From Bacteroidota bacterium (lineage in GTDB: Bacteria; Bacteroidota; Bacteroidia; Bacteroidales; Lentimicrobiaceae), in assembly GCA_009773515.1 (NCBI GenBank), contig WSXX01000016.1, positions 115,977 to 179,976 of the forward strand: DNA of 64,000 nt, read 5' to 3'. Below the pieces are notes generated by a model. That model had not been told where the DNA came from. It searched no databases and was given only the letters and a program-made list of their open reading frames with translations. Below, piece after piece: positions 8,238-17,316 of this stretch. Each line of letters opens with the position of its first letter. Within the stretch, counting starts at the first letter, position 1. Both the position numbers and the translations under genes were made by a program.

Positions 8238-10176
8238 ATGCCTCCACAAAATACATATCAATATCACCCTTATTTTTTGCCTTAATTTTTCCGCGATAAA
8301 CGCAGTTAAACTGATCCTTTACCAGTTCGAAGGTATCTCCTGATATATTTACCTTACCGGGTTCACCGCTTGATTCCATGCGGCTGGCTGTATTTACTGC
8401 ATCGCCCCATATATCGTAGGCAAATTTGTTTTTGCCCACAACTCCGGCAATTACCCTTCCGGTATGAATACCGATGCGCAATTCCCAATAGTCCTGTCCG
8501 CTGGCTTCTCTTTCTGATTTTACACGATCCATGTAAGCTTTGATTTCAAGACCTGCCTTAACCACATCTGAAGGATTGGTGGTATTGGCAACAGGAATTC
8601 CGCCTGCACACATATACGCATCACCGATTGTTTTAATTTTTTCGAGGTTGTGCTTGTCAATGATATGGTCAAACTGAAGGAAACACTGATTTAGTTCTGC
8701 AACCAGTTGTTCAGGAGTAAGCTTTTCGGCAATGGTGGTAAAACCTTTAAAATCGGTAAAAAGTACTGAAACCATATCATATTGTTTGGGCGTTGCCGAG
8801 CCTTTTTCTTTTAACTCTTCAGCTGTTTCATAGGGTAAGATATTCAGCAGTAGTTTTTCGGACCGGTCTTTTTCGTCTTCAATTATTTTTTTTGTTTTCC
8901 TGACATAACGGTAACGGTTAAAGAGTCCGATTGCCAGAAGCAACAACAGAATTCCGGTAACACTGGTAGCGTTCCTGATGGCTTTTTGCCGCTGGAGATC
9001 AAGTTCCTGCAAAGCTCTGTCTTTGGTAAGCAGATCTACTTCTCCCTGCTTTTTTTCAAGATCAAAATTCAAGGTCAAGGCCTGAAGCCGCTTATCCATT
9101 TCGGCATTATACAGCGTATCTTTAATAGAAGAAAACAGGGTTTGGTATTTATATGCATTTCTGAAGTCTGATATCTTCTCGTATAAAACTGCAAGCCCTT
9201 CGTATGCAAATTTAAGTTCATAATTTGCTCCGATTTCAATTGCGAGATCCTTGGCTTTCAGATAAGTATCAACAGCTGAACCAAAATCACCCTTAAGGTT
9301 ATAAGTACTGGCCAGGCCAAGAAGAGATTGTGTCATTTCGAGCTTTGCATTTTGCCGGGCTGCCAGCTCAAATGCCTCTCTCTGGTATTCAATAGCTTTT
9401 ACAAAATCCTTTCTGCTTGCGTGCACTTTCCCTATGTTGTTGAGCGCATAAGGAATGTTCCCGTTTTCGGAGGCTCTGTAAGCTTTAAGTGCTTTTTCAA
9501 AGTAAATCAGGGCAGATTTGTCATCACCTCTTGCCAGATATATTTCACCCATATTAACAGCTGAAGTGCCGATGGCATCATTGTCGCCCAACTCTTCGCT
9601 TAAGGGCAGCGCTTTCAGATAATATTCCAAAGCCCTGTTGTGTGTGCCTGTTTTGTTGTAATAAACTGCGCCGATGTTTACCAGTGCTGTTGCAATCCGC
9701 AGCTTATCGCCGATTTCTTCCGAAACCTTCAGCGACTCCAGATAATATTGAATTGCTTTCTCATCATCGCCTTCGTTAAAGTTTACTGCACCTAAGTTAT
9801 TCAGCATATTGGCGATGCCAAGCTTATCATCAATGGTTTGAAAAGCAGAGAGTGATTGTTGCCAGAAAAGCAACGTTTCGATATAATTTCCCTGAAAATA
9901 ATAACTCATGCCGATGTTTTTGAGGGCATAAGCTTCACCCCGCACAAAATCAAGTTGCTTTGCAAGGCTGAGTGCATCATTTGCATAGCGGAGTGCTTCG
10001 TTAGCATCAACCCGCAATAAACTCCCTGAAATATCAATAAGTGTGTTTACTTTCAGGGTGTCATCATTGGCATTTCTAATCAGTAGTTTCAGGCTGTCGG
10101 CCTGTTTTGTCTGAGCATGGACTGAAATGCCGGTTACCAGAAATAGTACAGAGATAAACAGCGTCCGCATTTTCAT
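8236..10176 (-). CDS. TPR-repeat class III adenylate cyclase
   Basis: A 646-residue protein: signal peptide (1-21), about seven tetratricopeptide repeats (35-345) predicted to be periplasmic, a coiled coil (355-400), one transmembrane helix (about 402-422) and a cytoplasmic class III cyclase domain (465-646). Catalytic residues are complete: metal-binding Asp in VLFTDFKGFT and in KTIGDAYM, the adenine-selecting Lys (KIKTIGD) and Asp (AYDIWGD), and the transition-state Asn and Arg in NTASRM. This points to cAMP as product. Such proteins are common in this phylum and probably couple an outside protein-binding event to cAMP. The gene is separated from the upstream peptidase gene by a strong terminator hairpin. 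Confidence 0.9.
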   Translation of the reverse strand: MKMRTLFISVLFLVTGISVHAQTKQADSLKLLIRNANDDTLKVNTLIDISGSLLRVDANEALRYANDALSLAKQLDFVRGEAYALKNIGMSYYFQGNYIETLLFWQQSLSAFQTIDDKLGIANMLNNLGAVNFNEGDDEKAIQYYLESLKVSEEIGDKLRIATALVNIGAVYYNKTGTHNRALEYYLKALPLSEELGDNDAIGTSAVNMGEIYLARGDDKSALIYFEKALKAYRASENGNIPYALNNIGKVHASRKDFVKAIEYQREAFELAARQNAKLEMTQSLLGLASTYNLKGDFGSAVDTYLKAKDLAIEIGANYELKFAYEGLAVLYEKISDFRNAYKYQTLFSSIKDTLYNAEMDKRLQALTLNFDLEKKQGEVDLLTKDRALQELDLQRQKAIRNATSVTGILLLLLAIGLFNRYRYVRKTKKIIEDEKDRSEKLLLNILPYETAEELKEKGSATPKQYDMVSVLFTDFKGFTTIAEKLTPEQLVAELNQCFLQFDHIIDKHNLEKIKTIGDAYMCAGGIPVANTTNPSDVVKAGLEIKAYMDRVKSEREASGQDYWELRIGIHTGRVIAGVVGKNKFAYDIWGDAVNTASRMESSGEPGKVNISGDTFELVKDQFNCVYRGKIKAKNKGDIDMYFVEA

Positions 10177-10253
10177 TGGTATTCAGGTTCAAATGTTTGT
10201 CAATTAAACTTATTTGTTGAACTTTTAAATTATTTCCCGTTGTGACTTTTCAA

Positions 10254-10290
10254 AATCAGGAGAAGAATGATTGCCATTCTTCTCCTGATT
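10254..10290 (-). terminator. terminator hairpin with 16-bp perfect stem
   Basis: AATCAGGAGAAGAATG (10254-10269) and its exact reverse complement (10275-10290) enclose a five-base loop. On the minus strand the stem lies 34 bp after the stop of the S8/S53-like peptidase gene and runs into a short T run. It should separate that gene from the cyclase. Confidence 0.7.
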
Positions 10291-10323
10291 ATTTTATGCT
10301 TTATTTGAAAGTCTCCCTGATCA

Positions 10324-13300
10324 TTATTGTCTGATTATCCGGAATACGCGGGATTTGTCATATGACCTGATATTTAACAAATATAATCCGGGTTTGATTG
10401 ACGAAAGATCAATTTCGAGCAGATGTGCCGAAGCCTGAGTTGACTTTACCTGATATTCTTTTCCAGGCATGTCAAACAACCTGATGTCACCGGCTGAAAC
10501 CACAATTCCACCGGTATTGATGTATATCTTTTCGTTTGCCGGATTCGGATATACCAAAAGTTCAGGTTCTGCTTGTTCAGATTTATCAGATTCATCATTC
10601 ACAAATGCTGACTTAACACATTGAACAGATGATGAATTTGCAGAAGCGGAAGAAGAAGTTTTAGTCCATTTGTTATAGCTGCGCACGGTCCAGGTAATTG
10701 AAATACCATTAAAGCGGACAGCCCATTCACCGGTTCCCGGCATAAATAAAGCGGGTTGTCCTGCTGCGCTGAATAAGCCGGGGCCTGTGACACGGTTATC
10801 CACCCCAAACGGGGCATATACCGGTGTATTGTTTTCATTCAGATACCTGAAATTTGCAATCCAGCCGAAACCATTTTCATCCGGAGGAACCTGTTCAACA
10901 CAAACAAGGCTGATCTTCACATTTTTAGTTCCTGAACCCACAGGATTCACATATAGATTTCCATTTACCGGAGCAAACAGATAATTAAGGGCTGTGGCTT
11001 GAGGTATAATCTGATATACGCCGGGTGCTCCGGAATAAGCCGGGCTGATTGTGTGGCTGAGACTGGTGACTACGGATTGATTTTCGCCATTTACAAATCC
11101 TGAAAAAGTGGAAGTAAGCGCCGGAGCCGGAAATCCCTGCCGAATCACATGGCTGTTTGCAGTTACTGTGGCATTTGCCGGTGTGATGGAAAAAATACCT
11201 TCAAGACTACCGGTATAATTCGGATCGCTCACCGCAACTTCTACAAAGTATTCACCAACATTGATTGGCGGTGAATCAGAGCCATCAAACAATAATTCAA
11301 CTGAAACGCCTTCAGGATCAGTGATAATGTCAGGCTCCTGAGCCAATCCGGAATAAGGTTTTGAACTTCCTGATTCTTCAAACTCAACGATGGCCACGGC
11401 AGGTTCAATTGTCAGGATTCCAAGCCCATAGCTGATATTAAAATTATTCGAAAGCAATGAACCCGGAACAATCAAATGTTCGCCAACTGTATTTCCCGTT
11501 ACCAGATTAAGCGAACGAATCAAGACTGAACCCGTTGTATTTCCCGAAAGGATGCTGATATCATCTTCCCCAAGGATTATAATTGCTTCGTTGTTGCTGT
11601 CCTCGTTGATGGTACCTGAGTTCACCAGCGCGGTGGCATTTACCAGCGCGGTGGCATTAACCAGTGCTGTTGCACTTACCAGATTGCCATCGTCATCAAA
11701 GGTGTTCACCAAAGCCGTACCGTTTACCAGCGCTGTTGCATTCACCAGAGCCGTGGCATTCACCAGTGCTGTGGCGTTAACCAGCGCAGTGGCGTCGAGC
11801 AATGCCTGCGGATCAATCAGTGTTCCGTTGACCAATGCTGTGGCATTGACCAAAGCAGTGGCATCGCTGATCATAAAACTTTTATTCACCAGTGCGGTGG
11901 CATCAAGCAGTGGTTCACCCAATTCATTTACAAGTGCAGTCGCATTTACAAGTGCAGTGGCATTTACCAGCGCCGTTGCATGGGTTTGTTGCAGTTGTGA
12001 GAGTATTTCAAGACTATCGGCAGGATTCATAAAAATCAGATTTTCAGGATCAAGTTCAACATCATTGAAGATATAATCAAACTCAAATCCCTCAAGTACT
12101 TCTCCATAGGTAAAGGTTTTGTCTCTGGGCTTAATGAGCAATTCCAGCTTTTCAATAGCCAGTAATCCGTTATCGAAAACAAAATCGAAGCGATTCAGCA
12201 GTGAAATATCCAGCGAATCAGAAGGAGGAATATTGCTGAGTGGATTCAACGGATCGGCAAGAGAGGGCGCAATTTCCCATAAACCGACATTGCTGAGGTT
12301 ATTGGCAACAGTTTCGAAAGGCACAGCCATAATTCTTGAAATCTCATCTGCTGAAAGACCGGCATCGGCCAAAGGAATACTGCCTTCGAGGGTTTCCAGT
12401 GAATAAACTGCGGTAAATTCCGGTATAACCGCACCATACATTTTCGAAGTATCTTCGATATGGATCAGAATCTTATTTTTTGTAGAGAAATAAGCAGGTT
12501 CTGACAAACCGCCATCGGAGCCATTGGTCTGAGGCAACGGAGGATTATAGACCTGAATTACAGGAAAAAGTTCATCAAATTCAGGAATTACACCGGTAAT
12601 CAGCGAATCGTTGACCAGAACAGAACCTTCAGGCAATGGCGCTCCATTGAAATAAATTTCGGATCCTGGTGTCAGGAAATTTCCAGTAACAGATACTTCC
12701 ACAGGAACCAAACCGGGAATCAGCGTTGTATCGTAAAGCAAAGCTGTAATTTCGGGAGATGGGTTCCCCAGCGTCAGCAATGGAGCATCGGCCTGAATAA
12801 AGCCGTAACCCGATGAGAAATCAAAACCTGAAGCAGTCATTGGAATGGCAGTGCTTTGCATCAGTTCCCTGATTTCCTGGGGGGAAATTCCGGAATCGTA
12901 AAACCTGGAACGTGCTTCCATAATCAGTGCAGCTACTGCAGCGGCATGAGGAGCGGCGGCAGAAGTTCCGAAGAAATTAGGGAACGGATCGCCATCAATG
13001 TTAAATCCGCCAAGATCAACAGTGGTATTTACTCCATTTGGCGCCACAATTTCAGGTTTGTTTCTTACTTCACCATTTACCGGCACTCCGCCTGTCGATG
13101 AGAACGAGGCAATGCTTGGTGGATTTACACCAAATTCAGGCGTGTTGCTGAAAAGCACTGCTCCAACAGCAATGGCACCTGCGGCATTTGCCTGCCCGAC
13201 GATGGTGGATGAACCGCCGGTGCCAAATTCGTTAATGGTAAGATCACCTCTGAAAACAATATATTTCAGCAAAACATCTGAGTTTCCGGATGCATTGACA

Positions 13301-14991
13301 ATCATTACATTGGCTTGAGCTCCGCCTGCCGCAACGGTGAACGGCAAAACTTCAATGGCTGGCTTTCCGGTGTTGTTTCTGTTGAAGCCGAACAATCTAC
13401 CTCCATTGTCATTAACCAGGTATATGTCCATGTCGGTATTGGTGGCGTAAAAATCTCCGCCATCATCCCACTGAAGAACAAGTGTGTAGTTTCCTTCTGA
13501 CAGAGAAATACGCTGGAACGGATCAGTTCCGCCAGTTCCTGCAAAATTATGAGCTAGTCCGGTAATTCCGGTGGGTGGTGTTGCCGGAGAAAACATCTGC
13601 TGATAAGATCTGGAGCCATAATTACCGGCCGCAGAAAAATAAGCAACACCCAGCGAAGCAACACTATCAACCGCTTTTGCTACAACTCCATCGCGGAAGA
13701 AAGGCTCAGAAATGTAAGTGATGTCGTCAACTATAATGTCGCAGCCGGCTTCCTGAAGTTCAATAATACCGGCAGCAAAATCGCCGGCTGTAATAAACCC
13801 TGATCTGAAAGCCAGTTCAGCACCGGGTGCAATATCGTGGATTATCTGAAGCATTGCCCTTCCTTCATCTGATCGGGTTCCGTAAGGATATTCCTTTAAA
13901 ACATGAACCGGTAAATTATTCAAGGGATTAGAAACACCCGGCAAATCACCACGTAAAACATCGTCGGCTGCGGGATTTCCTGCAATTGTGTTGTAACTGT
14001 CGGAAAGTACACCAATCTTAATGTTGGCGCCATTCAGGTTGAATGCTTTGCGGGCAAGGTCAGAACGCAAAGCTACATCGCCCTGGGTGGTGACAATTCC
14101 ACTGTTTGTAAGAGCCGGGTAAACTGGCCTGGCCTGAGAAACCAGTTCGGGATGATCGTTCAGTAAAATCAGATTGGCAATCGGGAAAAATCCGGTTAAA
14201 AGCGATTCACTTTCAAACACTTCCACAGCCGTCATCCCAAAACCTGATGATTCAACCAGCGCCTGCAAAGCTTCCAATTGCCCCTCTATGGCAGTAATTT
14301 CTATCAATACGGTTGAGCCGACAATGTTAAAAATATCGTTTGAAATAACTTCACCTGTAGCAACGTAAGTATCGTAAAGGGAGGTAAGTTCAGGTCCTAT
14401 CAGCGCAAAGGATTTTCCATTTGCGGGAGGTGTGTAATAAGGAAAAATACTCTGATTGTCACAATCAAGCACCGACTGAAAATCGGCGATTGTAAAATCT
14501 ACAGGCATGGAGTTGTTGGCGGCTTTAACAAGTGTCCGCTGATTCTGCAAACCGCCTGTCAAAGTATAGGTAATCAGTATTTCGCCGGGGCCGTTTCCAA
14601 AGTTGCCCAGTCCGGTGATTCTGAATCCCTGAAAAGGAACTCCACCAATGTTCGGGCCAAGGTTGATGTTTGGATTTCCGGAGCTGCCTGACAGAATAAC
14701 TGCCGAAACATTTGAGTATGTCCCGGGAATGGCCTGCACTGCATAATGATTGATCTTTTTGCAGGCAGGAGGACCACAATTATCGTGTTTTAGTGACAAA
14801 ACAATAATAAACTGATCAGCACCAACAGCAGTAACTGACTGTATGTCTGTTGTATAGCCTTGCCCATGCAGATACCCGATTTCACATTCCTGCTGTGCTA
14901 CCAGGGTCTTTGACAAAAGAATAGTGAAGAGAACCAGAAAAAATGAGGTGAGCGAAAAGGCAGATGCTGCATTGTAATTTATATTTCTCAT
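10324..14991 (-). CDS. secreted S8/S53-like serine peptidase with MBG domains, ATALVN repeats and T9SS type A tail
   Basis: A 1555-residue secreted protein. A signal peptide (1-33) is followed by a subtilase-fold domain with Asp in IGVLSDSYN (about 331), DEGRAM (about 375) in the place where subtilases have HGT, VDDITYI, and the Ser in GTSAAAPHAA (677). Glu instead of His resembles the sedolisin (S53) Glu-Asp-Ser set, as in the 'S53-like' subgroup of this fold. Then come an IPT/TIG-like segment (about 750-830) and MBG-type domains (about 845-950, 958-1170, 1170-1330). A run of 14 hexapeptides (13 ATALVN, one GTALVN; 1005-1124) is set inside one MBG-like domain. The C-terminal LLVYPNPANEKIYI and FDMPGKEY segments form a type A T9SS sorting domain. 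It is likely exported to the cell surface or medium; the target is unknown. Confidence 0.88.
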   Translation of the reverse strand: MRNINYNAASAFSLTSFFLVLFTILLSKTLVAQQECEIGYLHGQGYTTDIQSVTAVGADQFIIVLSLKHDNCGPPACKKINHYAVQAIPGTYSNVSAVILSGSSGNPNINLGPNIGGVPFQGFRITGLGNFGNGPGEILITYTLTGGLQNQRTLVKAANNSMPVDFTIADFQSVLDCDNQSIFPYYTPPANGKSFALIGPELTSLYDTYVATGEVISNDIFNIVGSTVLIEITAIEGQLEALQALVESSGFGMTAVEVFESESLLTGFFPIANLILLNDHPELVSQARPVYPALTNSGIVTTQGDVALRSDLARKAFNLNGANIKIGVLSDSYNTIAGNPAADDVLRGDLPGVSNPLNNLPVHVLKEYPYGTRSDEGRAMLQIIHDIAPGAELAFRSGFITAGDFAAGIIELQEAGCDIIVDDITYISEPFFRDGVVAKAVDSVASLGVAYFSAAGNYGSRSYQQMFSPATPPTGITGLAHNFAGTGGTDPFQRISLSEGNYTLVLQWDDGGDFYATNTDMDIYLVNDNGGRLFGFNRNNTGKPAIEVLPFTVAAGGAQANVMIVNASGNSDVLLKYIVFRGDLTINEFGTGGSSTIVGQANAAGAIAVGAVLFSNTPEFGVNPPSIASFSSTGGVPVNGEVRNKPEIVAPNGVNTTVDLGGFNIDGDPFPNFFGTSAAAPHAAAVAALIMEARSRFYDSGISPQEIRELMQSTAIPMTASGFDFSSGYGFIQADAPLLTLGNPSPEITALLYDTTLIPGLVPVEVSVTGNFLTPGSEIYFNGAPLPEGSVLVNDSLITGVIPEFDELFPVIQVYNPPLPQTNGSDGGLSEPAYFSTKNKILIHIEDTSKMYGAVIPEFTAVYSLETLEGSIPLADAGLSADEISRIMAVPFETVANNLSNVGLWEIAPSLADPLNPLSNIPPSDSLDISLLNRFDFVFDNGLLAIEKLELLIKPRDKTFTYGEVLEGFEFDYIFNDVELDPENLIFMNPADSLEILSQLQQTHATALVNATALVNATALVNELGEPLLDATALVNKSFMISDATALVNATALVNGTLIDPQALLDATALVNATALVNATALVNATALVNGTALVNTFDDDGNLVSATALVNATALVNATALVNSGTINEDSNNEAIIILGEDDISILSGNTTGSVLIRSLNLVTGNTVGEHLIVPGSLLSNNFNISYGLGILTIEPAVAIVEFEESGSSKPYSGLAQEPDIITDPEGVSVELLFDGSDSPPINVGEYFVEVAVSDPNYTGSLEGIFSITPANATVTANSHVIRQGFPAPALTSTFSGFVNGENQSVVTSLSHTISPAYSGAPGVYQIIPQATALNYLFAPVNGNLYVNPVGSGTKNVKISLVCVEQVPPDENGFGWIANFRYLNENNTPVYAPFGVDNRVTGPGLFSAAGQPALFMPGTGEWAVRFNGISITWTVRSYNKWTKTSSSASANSSSVQCVKSAFVNDESDKSEQAEPELLVYPNPANEKIYINTGGIVVSAGDIRLFDMPGKEYQVKSTQASAHLLEIDLSSIKPGLYLLNIRSYDKSRVFRIIRQ
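11620..11979 (-). repeat. ATALVN hexapeptide-coding repeat array
   Basis: Fourteen 18-bp units coding ATALVN (one GTALVN) in five blocks of 3, 1, 2, 5 and 3 units, separated by short unrelated linkers (8, 7, 11 and 10 residues). Units use different synonymous codons: Asn aac or aat, Val gtg, gta or gtt, Leu ctg or ctt, Ala gcc, gca or gcg. The peptide is therefore conserved more strictly than the DNA. Confidence 0.9.
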
Positions 14992-15256
14992 GGTTGTTGT
15001 TTTTTCGAATTAACACAAAGATTTTAAGTTACTATTAATCCTGCGTGGACAAGCAGTAAAAGAAAACCATCTCAGGCGGACTGAAGATATTGAATGATAG
15101 TAGCGGCAAAAACCGGGAGGTAAAAAAGAGTGAGGTCAGACAAGCAGAATAAACAATCGCCTTATGTAGAATGTTTCTAAACAAAGTAAAATAATTACAC
15201 AAAGCAGATCGTATAATTAACAGATTTTTAACATATTACATCACAATTTTATGAAA

Positions 15257-15394
15257 TTAACGGACAACAAACCACGAAACGTCAATAAAACCGGATTCTT
15301 TCAGATTCAGATCATCTGAAAAGCCGTTTACTTCAAAATTAAAATCAAACATATAAGCATATTCCGGTGTTATTTGTGTCTCTGAATAAATCAT
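15257..15394 (-). CDS. possible small ORF or gene remnant (45 residues)
   Basis: A minus-strand frame from ATG at 15394 to TAA at 15257 codes for 45 residues with protein-like composition (MIYSETQITPEYAYMF... ending ESGFIDVSWFVVR). The open frame runs about 15 codons further upstream to a TGA, without another ATG. No promoter box or clear ribosome-binding site was seen, and no family is recognised. It could be a small gene or the decayed C-terminus of a larger one. The rest of the 14992-15473 spacer shows nothing else. Confidence 0.25.
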   Translation of the reverse strand: MIYSETQITPEYAYMFDFNFEVNGFSDDLNLKESGFIDVSWFVVR

Positions 15395-15473
15395 CAGCCT
15401 TCTGACACTTCTTGAAGTCAGCCCTTTAAGAAAACAGGAAATAGTTCAGCAACAGCAGTTTAAAACCAAAAAA

Positions 15474-16298
15474 ATGAGCAAAAAAAGAATTGTAGTGCCC
15501 GTCGATTTTACAACAGCCTCTGAGCAGGCAGTTAAACAGGCTATAATAATTTCACGTACAACTGACTCATCAATATTGCTTTTCCATTGCATGGAGCAAC
15601 GGTCACCTGAAAAAAGAATAACTGATTTAAAACTTGTTGAAGAAAATCTGGAAAAACTATCTGCGCACATTGAATCCGAAGGAATACAATGCAGTCATAT
15701 TATTGCAGACGGGAGCATTTTTGATCAGATTCCTGCAATTGCAAACCGATCTGACAACTACATGATGATTATCGGCACTCATGGAATTCAGGGAATTAAG
15801 CAAAAAATGATGGGTGCAGATATTCTTAAGATTGTCCGCAAAATATATATTCCATGCCTTATCGTTCAGGAAGAGTGCATAACCAATTATTCAAATCCTG
15901 TGGTTTTTCCGGTTGGCGGCCATCTTAATTTCAAGAAACTGGCAGAATCAACTGCAGATTATGCTTTAAAAACAGGCGCTGAAATACACATCTTTTCAAT
16001 AAACAGAAAAGGAGATCCGATTTCGGAGACCATCAGACAGAATACAGCACAAGCCAAAGAGATTTTTACGAATAAATCTGTGAAATTCAAGCACCACAGC
16101 GAAGATGCCTATGTTATATCGGTGGGCTATGCCAAACAAACATTGAAATATGCCAACCTGATTGGTGCGGGACTTTTGTCCATTATGTCAGTAAATTCTG
16201 ATGAGCACTATTATTTCGCTCAGTCCGACAAGGAAACCATGGTCAATAATGAGTATAACATCCCGGTTTTTTGTGTGAGTGGAATAGAAGCAGAATAG
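15474..16298 (+). CDS. universal stress protein, two-domain
   Basis: A 274-residue protein with two UspA-like halves. The first (1-140) is well conserved: KRIVVPVDFTTASEQAVKQA at the start, MMIIGTHGIQGIKQKMMGAD with a nucleotide-loop-like glycine pattern, and IPCLIVQEE at the end of the fold. The second half (about 145-274) is more divergent (VFPVGGHLNFKKLAESTADYA, then SIMSVNSDEHY) and lacks the clear Gly-rich ATP motif. Tandem Usp proteins of this size are common in Bacteroidota and relate to stress or energy limitation, but the biochemical role is generally open. It appears to be monocistronic. Confidence 0.85.
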   Translation: MSKKRIVVPVDFTTASEQAVKQAIIISRTTDSSILLFHCMEQRSPEKRITDLKLVEENLEKLSAHIESEGIQCSHIIADGSIFDQIPAIANRSDNYMMIIGTHGIQGIKQKMMGADILKIVRKIYIPCLIVQEECITNYSNPVVFPVGGHLNFKKLAESTADYALKTGAEIHIFSINRKGDPISETIRQNTAQAKEIFTNKSVKFKHHSEDAYVISVGYAKQTLKYANLIGAGLLSIMSVNSDEHYYFAQSDKETMVNNEYNIPVFCVSGIEAE

Positions 16299-16374
16299 AT
16301 ATTCGGTTTGCTTGGTTGAAATTGACCGTTTTGACTCCCATAGGGAAAAACCAATGACTGCTGAGCGGGTAATA

Positions 16375-16606
16375 AATCAGCCGGATATATATTATTGAAT
16401 TACAAATTCTATGATGTACAAAGCGGCATTGCAAATGCCGCTTAGCCGGGTGAACCATAGACGGCTGAGCGGCATTTGCAATGCCGCTCCGAACACTGGA
16501 TAATTTGCATTATCCAAATAATCGACAGGAATGAATCAGCCGGATATATATTATTGAATTACAAATTCTATGATGTTCAAAGCGGCATTGCAAATGCCGC
16601 TTAGCC
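16375..16606. repeat. 73-bp direct repeat with three palindromic 21-mers
   Basis: Copies at 16375-16447 and 16534-16606 differ at a single base and share AATCAGCCGGATATATATTA. Each ends with a palindrome having arms AGCGGCATT / AATGCCGCT and a three-base centre (16422-16442 and 16581-16601). A third palindrome in the opposite orientation lies at 16468-16488. The block fills most of the spacer between convergent genes (16299-16647). Confidence 0.8.
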
Positions 16607-16611
16607 ATGGA

Positions 16612-16643
16612 ACCTCAACCTCAACCTCAACCTCAACCTCAAT
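16612..16643. repeat. CCTCAA hexanucleotide microsatellite
   Basis: About five units of AACCTC/CCTCAA next to the palindromic repeat, immediately before the 3' end of the O-methyltransferase gene. A slippage-prone tract; it is outside the coding region by a few bases. Confidence 0.7.
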
Positions 16644-16647
16644 ACCC

Positions 16648-17316
16648 TCAGCGTTTCCTCACCATCATCAGTCCATCGCGAACCGGCAGCAAGAGGTGTT
16701 CAATCCTTTGGTCGTTTTTAATATGCTGGTTAAACTCCACAATACCTCGGGTTTCCTTATCTGACAGCGCATCGGGATTCATCACTTTTCCATACCACAG
16801 CACATTATCAACCAGAATAAATCCTCCCTGACGAACTTTCGGCAACACAGTTTCATAATAATTCAGGTAGTTTTCCTTATCGGCATCTATAAAAACAAGA
16901 TCAAATACGCCAGTCAACGAAGGCAGGATATCCATAGCATTTCCCTGATGGGTGATAATTTTATGCTGAAGTCCGGTTTCAATAAAATATTTATTTGCAA
17001 TGTGCGCAACTTCAGGATTGTTGTCAATGGTGTGCAATTTGCCGTTTTCAGTCAGCCCGGAAGCGAGATAAATTGCTGAATAACCGGTAAATGTGCCGAT
17101 TTCAAGGATCAGGTCCGGTTTCAGCATAAAGCTGATCATCTGAAGCAAACGCCCCTGCAACAGTCCCGAAAGCATACCCGGAGTAGTTACGGCAAGATTG
17201 GTATCGCGTATTAAACGCTGCATCAGTTCCGGTTCAGGCGAAGTATGATCAATAGCATAACGCTCATACTCAGGCGCAGTAGTCTGATATTGAGGTCTTT
17301 CAAACAATTCGCTCAT
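16648..17316 (-). CDS. class I SAM-dependent O-methyltransferase
   Basis: A 222-residue protein of the small O-methyltransferase family (Methyltransf_3 type). The SAM-binding motif LEIGTFTGYSAIYLA, the ribose-binding acidic strand LHTIDNNPEVAHIA and the metal/catalytic segment VFIDADKENYLNYYE are all present. Family members methylate catechol-like or other hydroxyl groups with Mg2+; the substrate here is unknown. Its start overlaps the stop of the upstream M16 peptidase by 4 bp (ATGA), so the two are translationally coupled on one message from the promoter at 18564-18571. Confidence 0.9.
   Translation of the reverse strand: MSELFERPQYQTTAPEYERYAIDHTSPEPELMQRLIRDTNLAVTTPGMLSGLLQGRLLQMISFMLKPDLILEIGTFTGYSAIYLASGLTENGKLHTIDNNPEVAHIANKYFIETGLQHKIITHQGNAMDILPSLTGVFDLVFIDADKENYLNYYETVLPKVRQGGFILVDNVLWYGKVMNPDALSDKETRGIVEFNQHIKNDQRIEHLLLPVRDGLMMVRKR

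Noticed and set aside
11552..12076. Plus-strand frame of 174 codons with FTSAVA-type repeats
   Set aside because: It is the antisense reading of the ATALVN array; the minus-strand gene has a signal peptide, known domains and a sorting tail, and codon variation fits selection on the minus-strand peptide.
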